From Dendrolimus kikuchii (Eukaryota; Arthropoda; Insecta; Lepidoptera; Lasiocampidae), in assembly GCA_019925095.2 (NCBI GenBank), contig CM034410.1:15978436-16042435 (forward strand): a DNA stretch of 64,000 bases, read 5' to 3'. Shown here in pieces: positions 21,561-32,993 of the stretch. How positions within the stretch are numbered: position 1 is the first letter of the stretch; each line of letters begins with the position of its first letter. Both the position numbers and the translations under genes were made by a program. The notes under the pieces were generated by a model, which made no database searches, had not been told where the DNA came from, and was given only the letters and a program-made list of their open reading frames with translations.

Positions 21561-21873
21561 TTTTTTTTTATTGCAGGAGTTCAGCAGACAGGTAGACGGC
21601 CCACTTAATGGAAAGCGGTTACCATCGCCTATGGACATTTGCAACACCAAAGGTGATACAAATGCGCTGCTGCTCTCTTAAGGGTCACTGGAACCTGGTC
21701 ACTAATGCCGGAACACAACTCAAGGTTGTTATGGCGACATGCTTTAGACCAGGGGTGGTAGCCATCCAGTCGGGCAAACGCCCTACCACCTGGCTGTGGG
21801 TTGTTTAGTTGCCTCTTACGACAGGCCGCCCGGCCGCAGGAAATTGTATTCTTTCTCCGTTCCTGCACGGATA
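21561..21873 (-). mobile_element. SINE-A, full length
   Basis: Complete copy from the T-rich tail to the CCGTGCAGG end. Confidence 0.9.
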
Positions 21874-21950
21874 AATGTTTAAATAAAATATGCATTCATT
21901 AAAATGTACTTAACCTAACCAAATCATAATTGCAGTAAACCTGCGAAAAA

Positions 21951-22447
21951 TCGAAATGTCTGCTGAAACACATAGTAGAAGTGAAACTTCAACGGACGAG
22001 TGGAAAAACGAATGACAACGGATAAATGGCAAAACGAATCGCAACAAAATTTTAACTTGAACTTTTACGGGCAGGATTTCAAATTGGACAAGTACATTAG
22101 ATGGTCTCTGTGGTTGAGCAGGCTAAGCCTTTGCCGGCCTATAGATTCCTGGTATAGTATATTTCGGAAACGTATTTTCTCCATTATTTACTATGGTCTG
22201 GGTGTATGGGATCGGCCCCGGAGTAGTACGTTGTATATTATCCATAAAACAAGCCTAACTTGCTTAATTTGGGGATATACAATATGTGTGTTTGTCTGCC
22301 GATTATTACATTAACAATCTGCCCGTAAAACTTCAAGTTAAAATTTTATTGCGATTCGTTTTACCACTTGTCCGTTGCCATTCGTTTTTCCACTTGTCCG
22401 TTGAAGTTTCACTTCTACTATGGGTCCCAGCAGACATTTCGATTTAT
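21951..22447. mobile_element. Family T fold-back element with nested SINE-C
   Basis: Inverted arms of about 125 bp (21951-22078 and 22319-22447), roughly 90% alike. They contain CGAAATGTCTGCTG at the outer ends and repeated 'AACGGACAAGTGG' phrases. The centre was hit by a SINE-C (22101-22313). Confidence 0.85.
22101..22313 (+). mobile_element. SINE-C nested in family T
   Basis: Plus-strand copy from GGTCTCTGTGGTTGAGC to CTGCCGATTATTA. The B-box region has lost several bases, so this copy could not be transcribed from its own promoter. Confidence 0.85.
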
Positions 22448-23870
22448 CTTTCTTTCTTCTTTTATGTTTTCGTAGGTAACTAATGACAGAGAAAGAAAGA
22501 AAGAATTTATTGCTTTCAGTTATAAGCTAAACAAGTACAATATACAATAGTGCTTAATTTAACAATATGCGACAATCATTACTCCCCGTACTAGTTTTAA
22601 ACTGTGTTACGGCAGAGTAAGTACACGTCCCGTAAGTTGAAAAGATATTTGTTTCAAACTACCTTTGAAATAATTTGTCAGCACACAAAAAATGAGTTCG
22701 TACATTAACAATTAGACAGTACATGTAACGAATACAGAGACAGCAACATTATTTGTTTACTAAAATAAATATACACATATATTTTATTTATGTTACACAT
22801 ATACATCTATTTTCTGCAGTATTGATAAATACATAATAGCTATATATTATAATATATAATATAATTAGTTACAAATTTGTATAAAGTAATATATATTAAA
22901 GATTAGCCATAGAATAACATTTTCATCATAAGAATAAATAGATTTTTTTATTTTTTTTTATATGTATATTGGGTATATATATATATATATATGTAAGAGT
23001 GTACATTTGTCGCCTCTTTGGAATAATTCACTTATCAAACTCGTTTACGTGTTCATTGAACCAATTGAGAATATAATCAGGAACATTTCCACGCCGTCGT
23101 CTTCAGAAATTTTGATTTGATTTTTAAATTTGATTCCAGTCGCAACGCCCTCTGTTGACACTAACAATGAAAGAACAGGTAAAACGCCATCCGAGCATAT
23201 ACACTCTCATCCATCTGAATACTTAACGAAGCACCTTCCAACAAATAAAGACGTACGCACAAGTATTATTTAAACAGCAAAAGGAGGAATTTGACGTCGA
23301 AGGTTGTTGACACAACGTGAGCGCTCCTAAGGGCGCGTTTACATCGCAGTTGCTTTTTGTGGAGCAAAATTCTATTCTATTTTTGGTGTTAATGGCTCCA
23401 ACGCGTCAGCAACGACATTGACAACGTCACAGTAGGTTAAAAAATGACAGGATAGTAATAAAAATAATTTGAAAAAATTGTGTATGCGTGTGTGCAGTTC
23501 ACACGCAGTAGAAGTGAAAGGTTTTTTTTAAATTTATGGCTTGGCAACTAGGCCTTTAAGCCAGGTGCAGTTGTATTGTAAGCTACAATCCACACCATTC
23601 AACGGAGTTCTTGTGACAACTCGAAAGGCCACATTTGACTATACAGTTCACATTTCTCGCAAAAACACATAATTACTACTCAAAAACTATCAATATCCTA
23701 CAACTATTGTTCATTTTAGAGTAATTTTAGACATTTTTAGAAAATAAAACTGCACAGCACAACGTCCCCTTACAGTTCCCGCCAAAAATTCCAGAAGTGA
23801 AACGTCAGAGAATATACTCACAGATAATATTGGTGGCAGTTGGTTCTTCCAAATAAAACTCGATGTAGAC
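22448..23870. other. Unassigned DNA
   Basis: 1.4 kb with no supported gene. Contains (GAAA)n near 22490, a TA run at 22976-22993 and an AT-rich stretch. 'GGGCGCGTTTACATCGCAG' at 23332 looks like a MITE end but no partner was found. Confidence 0.4.
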
Positions 23871-24223
23871 TAGAGATGTGTACCGGTTCTACAAAAACCG
23901 GTACAAAACCGGTTACAGTCATCACCGGTTTTTTATCGGTGTTTTTATTGTTTACCGGTATTTTCGTACACGCGCGGAACGAAACTTTATGCCCAAAAAT
24001 ATTAATTTAATTTTGTATTCGTGTATCCGACCGCACCTTACTTCACATTCCTTAATGTTGTCTATTGTATAAATGTTGTCTATGCCTCGGGAAATACCCT
24101 AGGAAACTTCATGTAAAATAAACAAAATTTGTTTGTAGGTTATTCTCCGGTGAAAAACCGGTTTTTGGTGAAAAATCTCCGAAAATCTCCGCAGGCTGAA
24201 ATTGCAACCGGTACACATCACTA
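23871..24223. mobile_element. hAT-like MITE
   Basis: 353 bp with terminal inverted repeats TAGAGATGTGTACCGGTT / TAGTGATGTGTACCGGTT (one mismatch) and an 8-bp target duplication ATGTAGAC / ATGTGGAC (23863-23870 and 24224-24231). The interior has many CCGGTT motifs in both orientations. Length of the duplication fits hAT. Confidence 0.8.
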
Positions 24224-24402
24224 ATGTGGACTGTTATGACTTATTATTTCGATATTTACAATATTTATAATTAATTTAAACATAGATGAGTACAGAGCAT
24301 AATGGTAGTAATCTTAGAGAGAGAGAGTAAGTAAAGAGGTTTGGCTCTGAAGGGCCACTTAAAAACTCACGCTGTATAATAAATTGTTATATGAAAATTA
24401 TG

Positions 24403-25053
24403 TCAGAGTGAAGGTAAGGATAAGGTAAGGTAAAGGTAAGGTCTTATCCGTGCAGGAACGGAGAAAGAATACAATTTCCTGCGGCCGGGCGGCCTGTCGT
24501 AAGAGGCGACTTAACAACCCACAGCCAGGTGGTAGGGCATTTGCTCGACTAGATGGCTTCCACCCCTGGTCTAAAGTATGTCGCCGTAACAACCTTGAGT
24601 TGTGTTCCGGCATTAGTGACCAGGTTCCAGTCTCCCTTAAGAGAGCAGCAGCGCATTTGTAGCAAGTTTGGTGTTGCAAATGTCCATAGGCGATGGTAAC
24701 CGCTTTCCATCAACTGGGCCGTCTGCCTGTCTGCTGATCTCCTGCAATAAAAAAAAGAAAAGAAAGGAATGCTCCGGTGGTTCGGACATGTGGAAAGAAT
24801 GACTAAACAGATATACAATGCAAAAGTGGATGGATGCAGAAGTCGTGGAAGGCCACGACACACCTTCCATGACCAAATTGATCGTATACTAGCAGAAGGT
24901 GATGTCAGGAGCCTTACGAACAGACGAGCGTGCATGACAAGAGCTATGAATGTCAAAGAAGCAAGTGAGGTGTGTAAGAATAAGCCTGAATTGCGCTCTG
25001 TTGTTCGTGCCTATCCCGCAAGGGAACTTGCGTGAAGTTATGTATGTATATAT
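24403..25053 (+). mobile_element. LINE-B fragment interrupted by SINE-A
   Basis: LINE-B parts 24403-24440 and 24760-25053, with 3' (TATG)n, flanked by a 13-bp duplication TATATGAAAATTA (24390-24402 and about 25054-25066). SINE-A sits in the codons for VKVRKGM. Local AAGGT repeats have expanded at the junction. Confidence 0.85.
24445..24758 (+). mobile_element. SINE-A nested in LINE-B
   Basis: Full-length copy with an AATAAAAAAAAG tail, younger than the LINE-B insertion around it. Confidence 0.9.
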
Positions 25054-25412
25054 GTATATGAAAATTACACAAATGAAAAGAAAAACACCGTGAATTTAAT
25101 GATGTCATTTTTAAACAAAGAAGTATTAATTATTAATTTATAACTGTAACTGGACGATTCCCGGAGTTATTTTTAGGGTACCGTGGGTGATTATAAACCA
25201 TAGCAATCCCCTTTGTTGGAATTTTTATTGTCTTATACAACTTTGAAAGTCTATTTGAAAAACTCACTGTATAATAAAATTTATAAAATGTTACATGAAA
25301 ATTGCGTAAAAGAAGAGAAAAACACTGTGAATTTTATTTGGATGTCATTTTTAAACAGTAAGAAGTCTAAGAAGTAGTAATTAAATTATTACTATTTTTG
25401 GACGATTTCCAC

Positions 25413-25878
25413 TAGCGGTGTGTAACGCCTGAGTGATTAACTCAAAAGATATATATCCGACGTGAAGAGTGATTAGATCTGTATATCACTTGCGTTCAAA
25501 ATGTGTCTTTATATCTTTAACTCTTTAGTTCATTTCTGTTCCACGCGATGACTATAGATCCGAATGAGAAGAAACTAGACTAGAAAGAAAAGAGAAAGAA
25601 TGATTAGCTGATTAGCGTAGTTAGAACGAGGAAACCGAATATAATAGCAAGCCAATATAACTAATTTTATTATATTTTTTCACTCTATTTGTTTATATTT
25701 TTTTCATATCAGTTTATCAGTATTCAGTATATCACTCACAGATAATAACTCATCCTGTCTGCAATTGACACTGACACTATTCACTGTAAAGATAGAGTTA
25801 AAGATATAAAAGAGTGATATATATCTTTGTATCAAAAAGATATATATCACTCTTTTCTTCTTGGTGAGTGATTTTTCC
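25413..25878 (+). mobile_element. Family F element, copy 3
   Basis: 466 bp, shorter by a deletion, inserted into the second unit of the tandem duplication. Confidence 0.75.
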
Positions 25879-25940
25879 TATAACTACTAGTGATTATAAA
25901 CCATAGCAATCAACTTCGTTGGAATTTTTAGTCTTATATA

Positions 25941-26304
25941 AGGTTATATATAAACCTTAGCAATCCCATTTGTCCAAGTTTTCATATCAAACATCTTTGG
26001 TTAAATACAATAAATAATACTGTTAACAATATCACGCTTCAATATCGTACAGCGAGATCTAGCGGACGAGTGAACGAAGCAATTTCTGTATCAAGCTTAA
26101 TGTAGAGCGTTTAACAATAATTAATATTTGTATCTAATTCACAAGCCAAGTATAAGGTGTTGCTACGTTCTATGGGATGTGATGTCGGCCATATTGTCAT
26201 ATTTTCATATTCGTAGGTGACATTTTTAAGTGCACAAAATATAGTAGGAAGGAAAGAAAACACTGTCTGGTAATTTTATATAATTAAAATAAATTGAGGC
26301 CATG
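25941..26304. other. Unassigned DNA
   Basis: No supported gene. Confidence 0.4.
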
Positions 26305-26560
26305 AGCCTCTATCAAAATTTATCAAAACGACTCATTGACTCTTCGGGTGATCAGAGGGCTGGTGCTTACCTCGGCCAACGGATCAGTATGGCGATCCAG
26401 CGAGCAAACGTAGCCAGCCTTCTGGGCACCTTACCCATAGAAGACGGTGATCTGGGCTCAGTATTCTACTTATAGTCTTGAGGGACTGTGAGTAGAATAC
26501 AATACAAATAAGTTAAGTTTTCTTGCATTGTATTCGATTATATGTTAATTTAATTTTTAT
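26305..26560 (+). mobile_element. LINE-J 3' end
   Basis: Encodes LSKRLIDSSGDQRAGAYLGQ followed by RISMAIQRANVASLLGTLP and a stop: the intact ORF2 terminus of the J family. Confidence 0.75.
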
Positions 26561-26867
26561 GTAATAAAATAAAAAAATAACAAAAATTAAAATAATATAG
26601 AATATTTCTTATTACAAATAATTATATTTCACGTTACCACATGACCACAACATTGTCTGTCTGTTCGGCTGTTCGGGGTTCACGTAAAAACTACTAGGCC
26701 GATTGCGATGCGGTTTTCGTTGATAGACAGCAAATTTTAGAATTGAAATCTGCGCTACTTTTTATTATTGGAATTCCGCGGGAATTTTTCTGGGAATTAT
26801 TTAAAATGACTAGAATAAAAAATACCCGAATTCCAATGTGATTTTTTTCACTGATCGATTGCAAAGT

Positions 26868-27103
26868 TTATGTTTTTTTACTGTACGATTTCACCAGACA
26901 GGCAGACGGCCCACCTAATGGTAAGCGGTTACCATCGCCTATGGACATTTGCAACACCAAAGGCGTTACAAATGCGCTGCCGCTCTCTTAAGGGTAACTG
27001 GAACCTGGCCACTAATGCCGGAAAACAACTCAAGGTTGTTATGGCGGCATACTCTAGACCAGGGGTAGTAGCCCTCCAGACAGACAGATACCCTACCACC
27101 TGA
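26868..27103 (-). mobile_element. SINE-A, 5'-truncated
   Basis: Diverged copy missing the CCGTGCAGG end, running into the target of a LINE-B insertion. Confidence 0.8.
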
Positions 27104-27115
27104 CAAAATAATATA

Positions 27116-27494
27116 CATACACATACATACATAACTTCACGCCAGTTCCCTTGCGGGGTAGGCACGAACAACAGAGCGCCATTTAGGCTTATTCTTACAC
27201 ACCTCACTTGCTTCTTTGACATTCATAACTCTTGTCATGCACGCTCGTCTGTTCTTAAGGCTCCTAACATCACCTTCTGCTAGTACACGATCAATTTGAT
27301 CATGGAAGGTGTGTCGTGGCCTTCCACGACTTCTGCATCCATCCACTTTTGCATTGTATATGTGTTTAGTCATTCTTTCCACATGCCTGAGCCACCGGAG
27401 CATTCCTTTCCTTGCCTTCACCCCGACACTCTCTTTCAGACCAACTCTCTTTCTTACTTCGGTATTACGAACGCGGTCCGCGAGCGTCACTCCG
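27116..27494 (-). mobile_element. LINE-B 3' fragment
   Basis: Open frame of 117 codons from TLADRVRNTEVRKRVG to AYPARELA. 12-bp duplication CAAAATAATATA on both sides (27104-27115, 27495-27506). Confidence 0.9.
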
Positions 27495-27834
27495 CAAAAT
27501 AATATAAATATATATATGTGACATTTTATTATCTCGCAAATCCCGCGGGACGTTTCCCGGGAGCGGTTTGTAGTTGCACAAAAATTAGCTTATCCAGACA
27601 CAATTTTCACTAAAACTGTAGCTTACATTATTTTTCAAATGCTGCGGTACTTTGTGTCCCGAAAATCCCACGGGAGTCTCAAGTCAAGCGTGGACGAAGT
27701 CGCGGGCATATCCTAGTACATAATATATTAGCTGCGCCTACATAAGTCACTTGGCTTTCAAAACTAGTCCCACGCTATTTTCCCTAAAGGATAAATATAA
27801 CCCGAACAAATTTAAAACACATTCTTGTAATACA

Positions 27835-28606
27835 TTAGGGTTGCCATACGTCTGAATTTTCAGGACATGTCTGGAAATTTTAAGCCACTCGGAATTTGCA
27901 CAATTTGTTTATTAGTTTTTTAGTGTAGTTTTTAAGAGAAATATTACGACCTGCAAAAGTTGCAATGTTGTATATTTTATTCAGATATTTGTGTGCAAAT
28001 ATAAAAGTTAATCTATAAGAGCTAGTCATTGGTAGGCAATGAATATTGATAAAGGCAGTTTTGTTGGGAATTATTATAATGAAATAAATTTTGTTGCAAA
28101 ACAGAATTTGAGTTTTTTTTTTATTGCAGGAGATCAGTAGACAGGCAGACGGCCTACTTGATGGAAAGCGGTTACCATCGCCTATGGACATTTGCAACAC
28201 CAAAGGTGCTATAAATGCGCTGCTGCTCTCTTAAGGGAGACTGGAACCTGGTCACTAATGCCGGAACACAACTCAAGGCTGTTATGGCGGCATACTTTAG
28301 ACCAGGGGTGGTAGCCATCCAGTCGGGCAAATGCCCTACCACCTGGCTGTGGGTTGTTAGGTCGCCTCTTACGACAGGCCGCCCGGCCGCAGGAAATTGT
28401 ATTCCTATTCCTACTCCTAACCCCCAATCCCATCCCATATTAAAGGCTAGCGACGCGATGACTTATTCCCTGGTGTTGCAAACGTCTATACACAACGGTA
28501 ACCATTTTGCATTACGTGGGTTGACCAGCCAGCTTCGCGCTCAAAAAAATATTTAAATATTCTGAAATTTACTCCAGGATTTTGGATTTATTGATCTGGT
28601 AACCCC
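27835..28606. mobile_element. Possible TIR element (family U) with nested SINE-A
   Basis: Ends GGGTTGCCA and, inverted, GGGTTACCA, with CAGGACATGTCTGG near one end and CCAGGATTTTGG near the other. The inner SINE-A (28108-28405) explains much of its length. TIRs are short, so tentative. Confidence 0.4.
28108..28405 (-). mobile_element. SINE-A, nearly full length
   Basis: Runs from the T-rich tail to GCAGGAAATTGTATTC. The last about 20 bp of the CCGTGCAGG end are lost and replaced by CCTATTCCTACTCC. Confidence 0.85.
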
Positions 28607-28789
28607 AAATACACAACACCACTCCCGAGGGAGGAGTACTACACTTTGTAGCGTCATACACTTTTACTGGAATATTGCGTGGTTGCTACACACTAGGGCG
28701 TTTATTACTTTTATATGAGCTGTCTTATTCTGTACAACACGTAAAATTTCTTGAAGGTAGCACGGTTTCGTTTTATATCGTCGTAGGTA

Positions 28790-28940
28790 GTTTTTTTTTA
28801 ATTCATGAGCTCAGCAGAGAATGCCGGAACACAACTCAAGATTGTTGTAGCGGCATACTCTAGATCAGGGGTGGTAGCCATTCAGACGGGCGAATGCCCT
28901 ACCATCTGTCTGTGGGTTGTTTTGTCGCCTCACACAGATT
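28790..28940 (-). mobile_element. SINE-A with internal deletion
   Basis: T tract and AGCTCAGCAGAGA joined directly to ATGCCGGAACACAACTCAAG, so about 110 bp are missing. It ends at TCGCCTCACAC. Confidence 0.75.
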
Positions 28941-28964
28941 TGTTTTGGATATTTTTTTAATTTA

Positions 28965-29128
28965 CATACATACATAACTTCACGCCAGCTCCCCTGCGCG
29001 GCAGGCACGAACAACAGAGCGCCATTTAGGCCCATTCTTACACACCTCACTTGCTTCTTTGACATTCATAACTCTTGTCATGCACACTCGTCTGTTGTTA
29101 AGGCTCGTGACATCACCCTCCGCTTTAA
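28965..29128 (-). mobile_element. LINE-B 3' fragment
   Basis: Short 5'-truncated copy with (CATA)n. The flanks TTTTTTAATTTA and TTTTTTAATTCA look like a 12-bp duplication with one change. Confidence 0.8.
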
Positions 29129-29395
29129 TTTTTTAATTCACTTTGATGAAATAGCGACGTAATTACATTCCTTATAACATTATTATACACAGAGCATATT
29201 TTGAGAATTTGTACGCCGCATTTTCAGCAAACAAGGTGGGCGGGCACTCAACATATTACTGTTCCGGAATTATATCCGCAACAGCGCTGATTTTCAGTGC
29301 AAACCTTCCTTTAGACGTGAGACCAAAACGATCCAATTTTGTTAAACTAATTCTACGTGTGTAATATTTAATTAATACATTAATATGTCATTGGT
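29129..29395. other. Unassigned, includes a dispersed short repeat
   Basis: ATTTTCAGCAAACAAGGTG (29221) recurs inverted near 49907-49926. No gene. Confidence 0.4.
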
Positions 29396-29900
29396 GCCCT
29401 GGAAGATGGGTCACCCCTTAGTATAGGACGCGTCTTGCGTCGACACTTTAGCAGCGTCCCATCTTCCAGTTACTAGCATGTCTGCCGGTACAGCTGCTGC
29501 ACAACAGGAGGCCCTAACGCCGCAAATACTCAGCCATCGGAAATGGCTACATATTTGCGGCTTTTGGGGTCGAGACCCTGGGACCATGGGGGCTTGAGGC
29601 ACACAAGCTTTATCGAGACCTAGTCAGACGTCTGGTGGATGTCTCACGTGACCAAAATACTGGTTTATACCTCGGACAAGCATCAATCAGCGTTGCCATT
29701 TAGCGAGGCAACGTGGCCAGTCTTTTGGGCACGTTTCCGACTGACAGCGGTCCTAGATTTTATACTTTAATTTTAGTTTGTATATATAGTTTATTTTTAA
29801 TTACCTATAGAATAGTATTTTTAAGATAGTTTAGTTTATAATTTTATTTTATTTTATTTAAAAAAAGATGTAAATTAATATCCGTCAGTATAAATAAAGA
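29396..29900 (+). mobile_element. LINE-J 3' end, larger copy
   Basis: Encodes ETLGPWGLEAHKLYRDLV, RRLVDVSRDQNTGLYLGQ, an in-frame stop within the ISVAI-RGN block, then ASLLGTFPTDSG. An AT-rich UTR follows. Upstream, CTGGAAGATGGG and CCCATCTTCCAG (29399 and 29456) form an inverted pair. Confidence 0.75.
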
Positions 29901-30102
29901 AACTCACCTCATTTTATTCAAAATAACTTAATTTAAGTATTACAACACATCTATTCAAATTACCAAATGATTAATAAACCTTTAAACGTAAGTAGATTTT
30001 TTTTAAAGATGGTAATGTGTATGGCTATTATATTATTAAACGGTTTAAATTTTGAAAATAAATCTTTCTTTTATATATCAAATAAATAAATTTAAATAAA
30101 CA
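29901..30102. other. Unassigned AT-rich DNA
   Basis: No supported gene. Confidence 0.4.
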
Positions 30103-30510
30103 TACATACATACATAACTTCACGCCAGTTCCCTTGCGGGGTAGGCACGAACAACAGAGCGCCATTCAAGCTTATTCTTACACACCTCACTTGCTTCTTT
30201 GACATTCATAGCTCTTGTCATGCACGCTCGTCTGTTCTTAAGGCTCCTGGCATCACCCTCTGCTAGTACACGATCAATTTGATCATGGAAGGTGTGTCGT
30301 GGCTTTCTACGACTTCTGCATCCATCCACTTTTGCATTGTATATCTGTTTAGTCATTCTTTCATCATGCCCGAACCACCGGAGCATTCCTTTCCTTACCT
30401 TCACCCCGACACTCTCTTTCAGACCAACTCTCTTTCTTACTTCGGTATTACGAACGCGGTCCGCGAGCGTCACTTCGCAGATTTTGCGCAGTGCTCGCAT
30501 CTCAACCGCG
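30103..30510 (-). mobile_element. LINE-B 3' fragment
   Basis: Open frame of 126 codons (MRALRKICEVTLADRVRNTE to AYPARELA). Flanked by ATAAAC at both ends, a short duplication. Confidence 0.85.
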
Positions 30511-30529
30511 ATAAACTATAAAATAGAAA

Positions 30530-30851
30530 CCTAAAATTAAATATTAAAACTAAATAAAAAAGGAGAGCAAAATTATAGATAAAATATGGGTCTCAAACCA
30601 CTGTCATTTACCGGGACCGTTCCCAAAAGGCTGGCGGCGTTACCACGCTGAATAGCAATGCTTACCCTTCGAGCAAAATAGACGCCAGCCTTTTGGTCGC
30701 GTCAGAGGTCTACTAAGCGCTCGGCAACATCTCGATAAAGCTTTAGACCGTTAGGACCCCACGGACCTAGAGTTTCCACCCCAAACGCCGCAAATGTGTA
30801 ACTATGCCGCTAGCGGCGTACTTGCGGCGCTTGATTCGATTAACTTGTATC
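30530..30851 (-). mobile_element. LINE-J 3' end
   Basis: The minus strand encodes TFAAFGVETLGPWGPNGLKL, YRDVAERLVDL, a stop, then VSIAIQRGNAASLLGTVP. It was the target of the LINE-B insertion at 30863. Confidence 0.75.
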
Positions 30852-30862
30852 GAATCATCTAC

Positions 30863-31557
30863 ATGTTATGCTAGAGCAAGTGAATGAGTTTGTATATCTT
30901 GGATGTGCTTTTAGCAGGGATGGAAGGTACACCGCTGATATAGAAAGAAGAGTGAATTTGGGGAATAGTGTAGTGTGTGTGTAATGGAGCGTTAGGTAAA
31001 CTTCTAGGCGCTAAGAACCTCAGCCAGAAGGCCCAGCTCGCCGTACACAACGCGGTGCTGGTACCTACGCTCACGTATGGATGCGAGAGTTGGGTATGGA
31101 AGAGAGAGCATGAAAGTAGAGTAAACGCGGTCGAGATGCGAGCACTGCGCAAAATCTGCGGAGTGACGCTCGCGGACCGCGTTCGTAATACCGAAGTAAG
31201 AAAGAGAGTTGGTCTGAAAGAGAGTGTCGGGGTGAAGGTAAGGAATAGATTGCTCCGGTGGTTCGGGCATGTGGAAAGAATGCATGATGAAAGAATGACT
31301 AAACAGATATACAATGCAAAAGTGGATGGATGCAGAAGTCGTGGAAGGCCACGACACACCTTCCATGATCAAATTGATCGTGTACTAGCAGAAGGTGATG
31401 TCAGGAGCCTTAAGAACAGACGAGTTTGCATGACAAGAGTTATGAATGTCAAAGAGGCAAGTGAGGTGTGTAAGAATGAGCCTAAATGGCACTCTGTTGT
31501 TCGTGCCTACCCCGCAAGGGAACTGGCGTGAAGTTATGTATGTATGTATGTATGTAT
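30863..31557 (+). mobile_element. LINE-B, longest copy (reverse transcriptase C-terminus)
   Basis: 695 bp. Codes for VNEFVYLGCAFSRDGRYTAD and ERRVNLGNSV, then, after one frameshift near 30980, a 184-codon frame: NGALGKLLGAK, VLVPTLTYGCESWVWKREHE, RALRKICGVTLADRVRNTEV, LRWFGHVERMHDERMTKQ, GRPRHTFHDQIDRVLAEGD and AYPARELA. This is the end of the reverse-transcriptase ORF of an RTE-like LINE. The stop is followed almost at once by (TATG)n, as in RTE elements. An 11-bp duplication GAATCATCTAC flanks it (30852-30862, 31558-31568). The catalytic RT core is not in any copy here. Confidence 0.9.
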
Positions 31558-31568
31558 GAATCATCTAC

Positions 31569-32280
31569 TCGAATACCATTCGATAGCGAGCATACCGAGT
31601 ATTATCATATTCTGTGCACCACGTCACTGACATGAGGCAACAAATGACATTTTGCTTCATAACCTATGAATATTTAATGTGTTATTTTAGTGTATGTGAA
31701 GAGTGTGCTATGATATTATAGTTGTGATGTAAGGCTCTTGAATAAATATAACTTCACTCTTAAACTGACTTTTTATTTTCACCTTTGTAAGTATCTTTTT
31801 GTCGTACAAAATGGTCTCTCTTAACTGAATTCAAAAACCGTGTCTCTTTTTACATTTTTGAATTCCCACCAATGAGAGCGAGTTTTATACCCATCTCTCA
31901 TTGGTTAGTCGTATCATTACGTCCTGGCTAACACGGGCATATAGGCATTGAATAACAATAACAAAAGTAGATCATTATGTAATTGGTAAATTAAATTTAA
32001 TTAAATAAATAAGAAAATTGAAATAGATATTTATGTATAATTTATTTTAAGATTAGAAATTATGATTTAAACATGAATGGAAAACATAGCGTAGATCAAA
32101 AGAATGTTGTTGCTATGTTTTTCATAAGGTAGCACTTGTCAAACGTCAAAAGTCAAATGCCAAAGATTAACCTTGAACTTGACCTACTGTTGTTTATGAA
32201 TATGAATTGGATTAAAATACAAGTTTTATTTATAATACGAAAGTTTCTGATAGACATGAAAATGAAATTCCATAAATATA
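31569..32280. other. Unassigned DNA with a short hairpin
   Basis: CCAATGAGAG...CTCTCATTGG (31869 and 31896) forms a 10-bp stem. No gene. Confidence 0.4.
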
Positions 32281-32512
32281 TGCCAGGTGGTAGGGCATTT
32301 GCCCGACTGGATGCCTACCACCCCTGGTCTAGAGTATGTCGCCATAACAAGCTTGAGTTGTGTTCCGGTATTAGTGACCAGGTTCCAGTCTCCCTTAAGA
32401 GAGCAGCAGCGCATTTGTAGCACTTTTGGTGTTGCAAATGTCCATAGGCGATGGTAACCGCTTTCCGTCAAGTGGGCCGTCTGCCTGTCTGCTGAACTCC
32501 TGCAATAAAAAA
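32281..32512 (+). mobile_element. SINE-A, 5'-truncated
   Basis: Starts at GCCAGGTGGTAGGGC and continues to CTGCAATAAAAAAAA. 5' truncation is typical of target-primed reverse transcription. Confidence 0.85.
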
Positions 32513-32654
32513 AACCAAATAATTGAGTTGGAAAACCGAGCGTGTGGTAACCAGGATCGTGGTATATTTTAAGCGAATATAATATAAAACTACAACTAAA
32601 CGTGGTAAGTGCATCCACTACATATGAATGAATGGAGCTTTTATTTGCAAAGAT

Positions 32655-32937
32655 GTTTTTTTATTTATTGCAGGAGTACAGCAGACAGGCAGACGGCCCA
32701 CTGGATGGAAAGCGGTTACCATCGCCTATGGACATTTGCAACACTAAAGTTGCTACAAATGCGCTGCGGCACTCTTAAGGGAGACTGGAACCTGGTCACT
32801 AATGCCGGAACACAACTCAAGGTTGTTATGGCGACATACTCTAGACCAGGGGTGGTAGCCATCCAGTCGGGCAAATGCCCGACAGGCCGCCCGGCCGCAG
32901 GACATTGTATTCTTTCTCCGTTCCTGCACGGATAGCG
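32655..32937 (-). mobile_element. SINE-A with 35-bp internal deletion
   Basis: Complete ends, but CTACCACCTGGCTGTGGG and the following bases are missing between AATGCC and CGACAGGCCGCC. Confidence 0.85.
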
Positions 32938-32993
32938 AGAGATATGAAGTGTTTATAATATATTTTAGTTCCCCACTATATATCTATACTTAA

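Larger units (their letters stand above)
24335..25940. repeat. Tandem duplication, each copy split by a transposon
   Basis: Unit 1 (about 24335-25250) and unit 2 (about 25250-25940) share AACTCAC(G)CTGTATAATAAA, ATGTCATTTTTAAACA, TGGACGAT and TATAAACCATAGCAATC in the same order. Unit 1 is interrupted by LINE-B plus SINE-A, unit 2 by family F. A shorter third echo follows (TATAAACCTTAGCAATCC at 25949). Confidence 0.75.
26650..27716 (+). mobile_element. Helitron-like element split by SINE-A and LINE-B
   Basis: Left part 26650-26870 (CTGTCTGTTCGGCTGTTCGG, GGAATTCCGCGGGAA) and right part 27507-27716 ending in 'GGACGAAGTCGCGGGC' and CTAG before T. Between them sit SINE-A (26868-27103) and LINE-B (27116-27494). 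Same type as 15315-15662. Confidence 0.6.

Noticed and set aside
28172..28438. Many 60-110 codon open frames in SINE-A copies
   Set aside because: The same frames recur in both orientations in every SINE-A copy and reflect the element's GC-rich composition, not genes.
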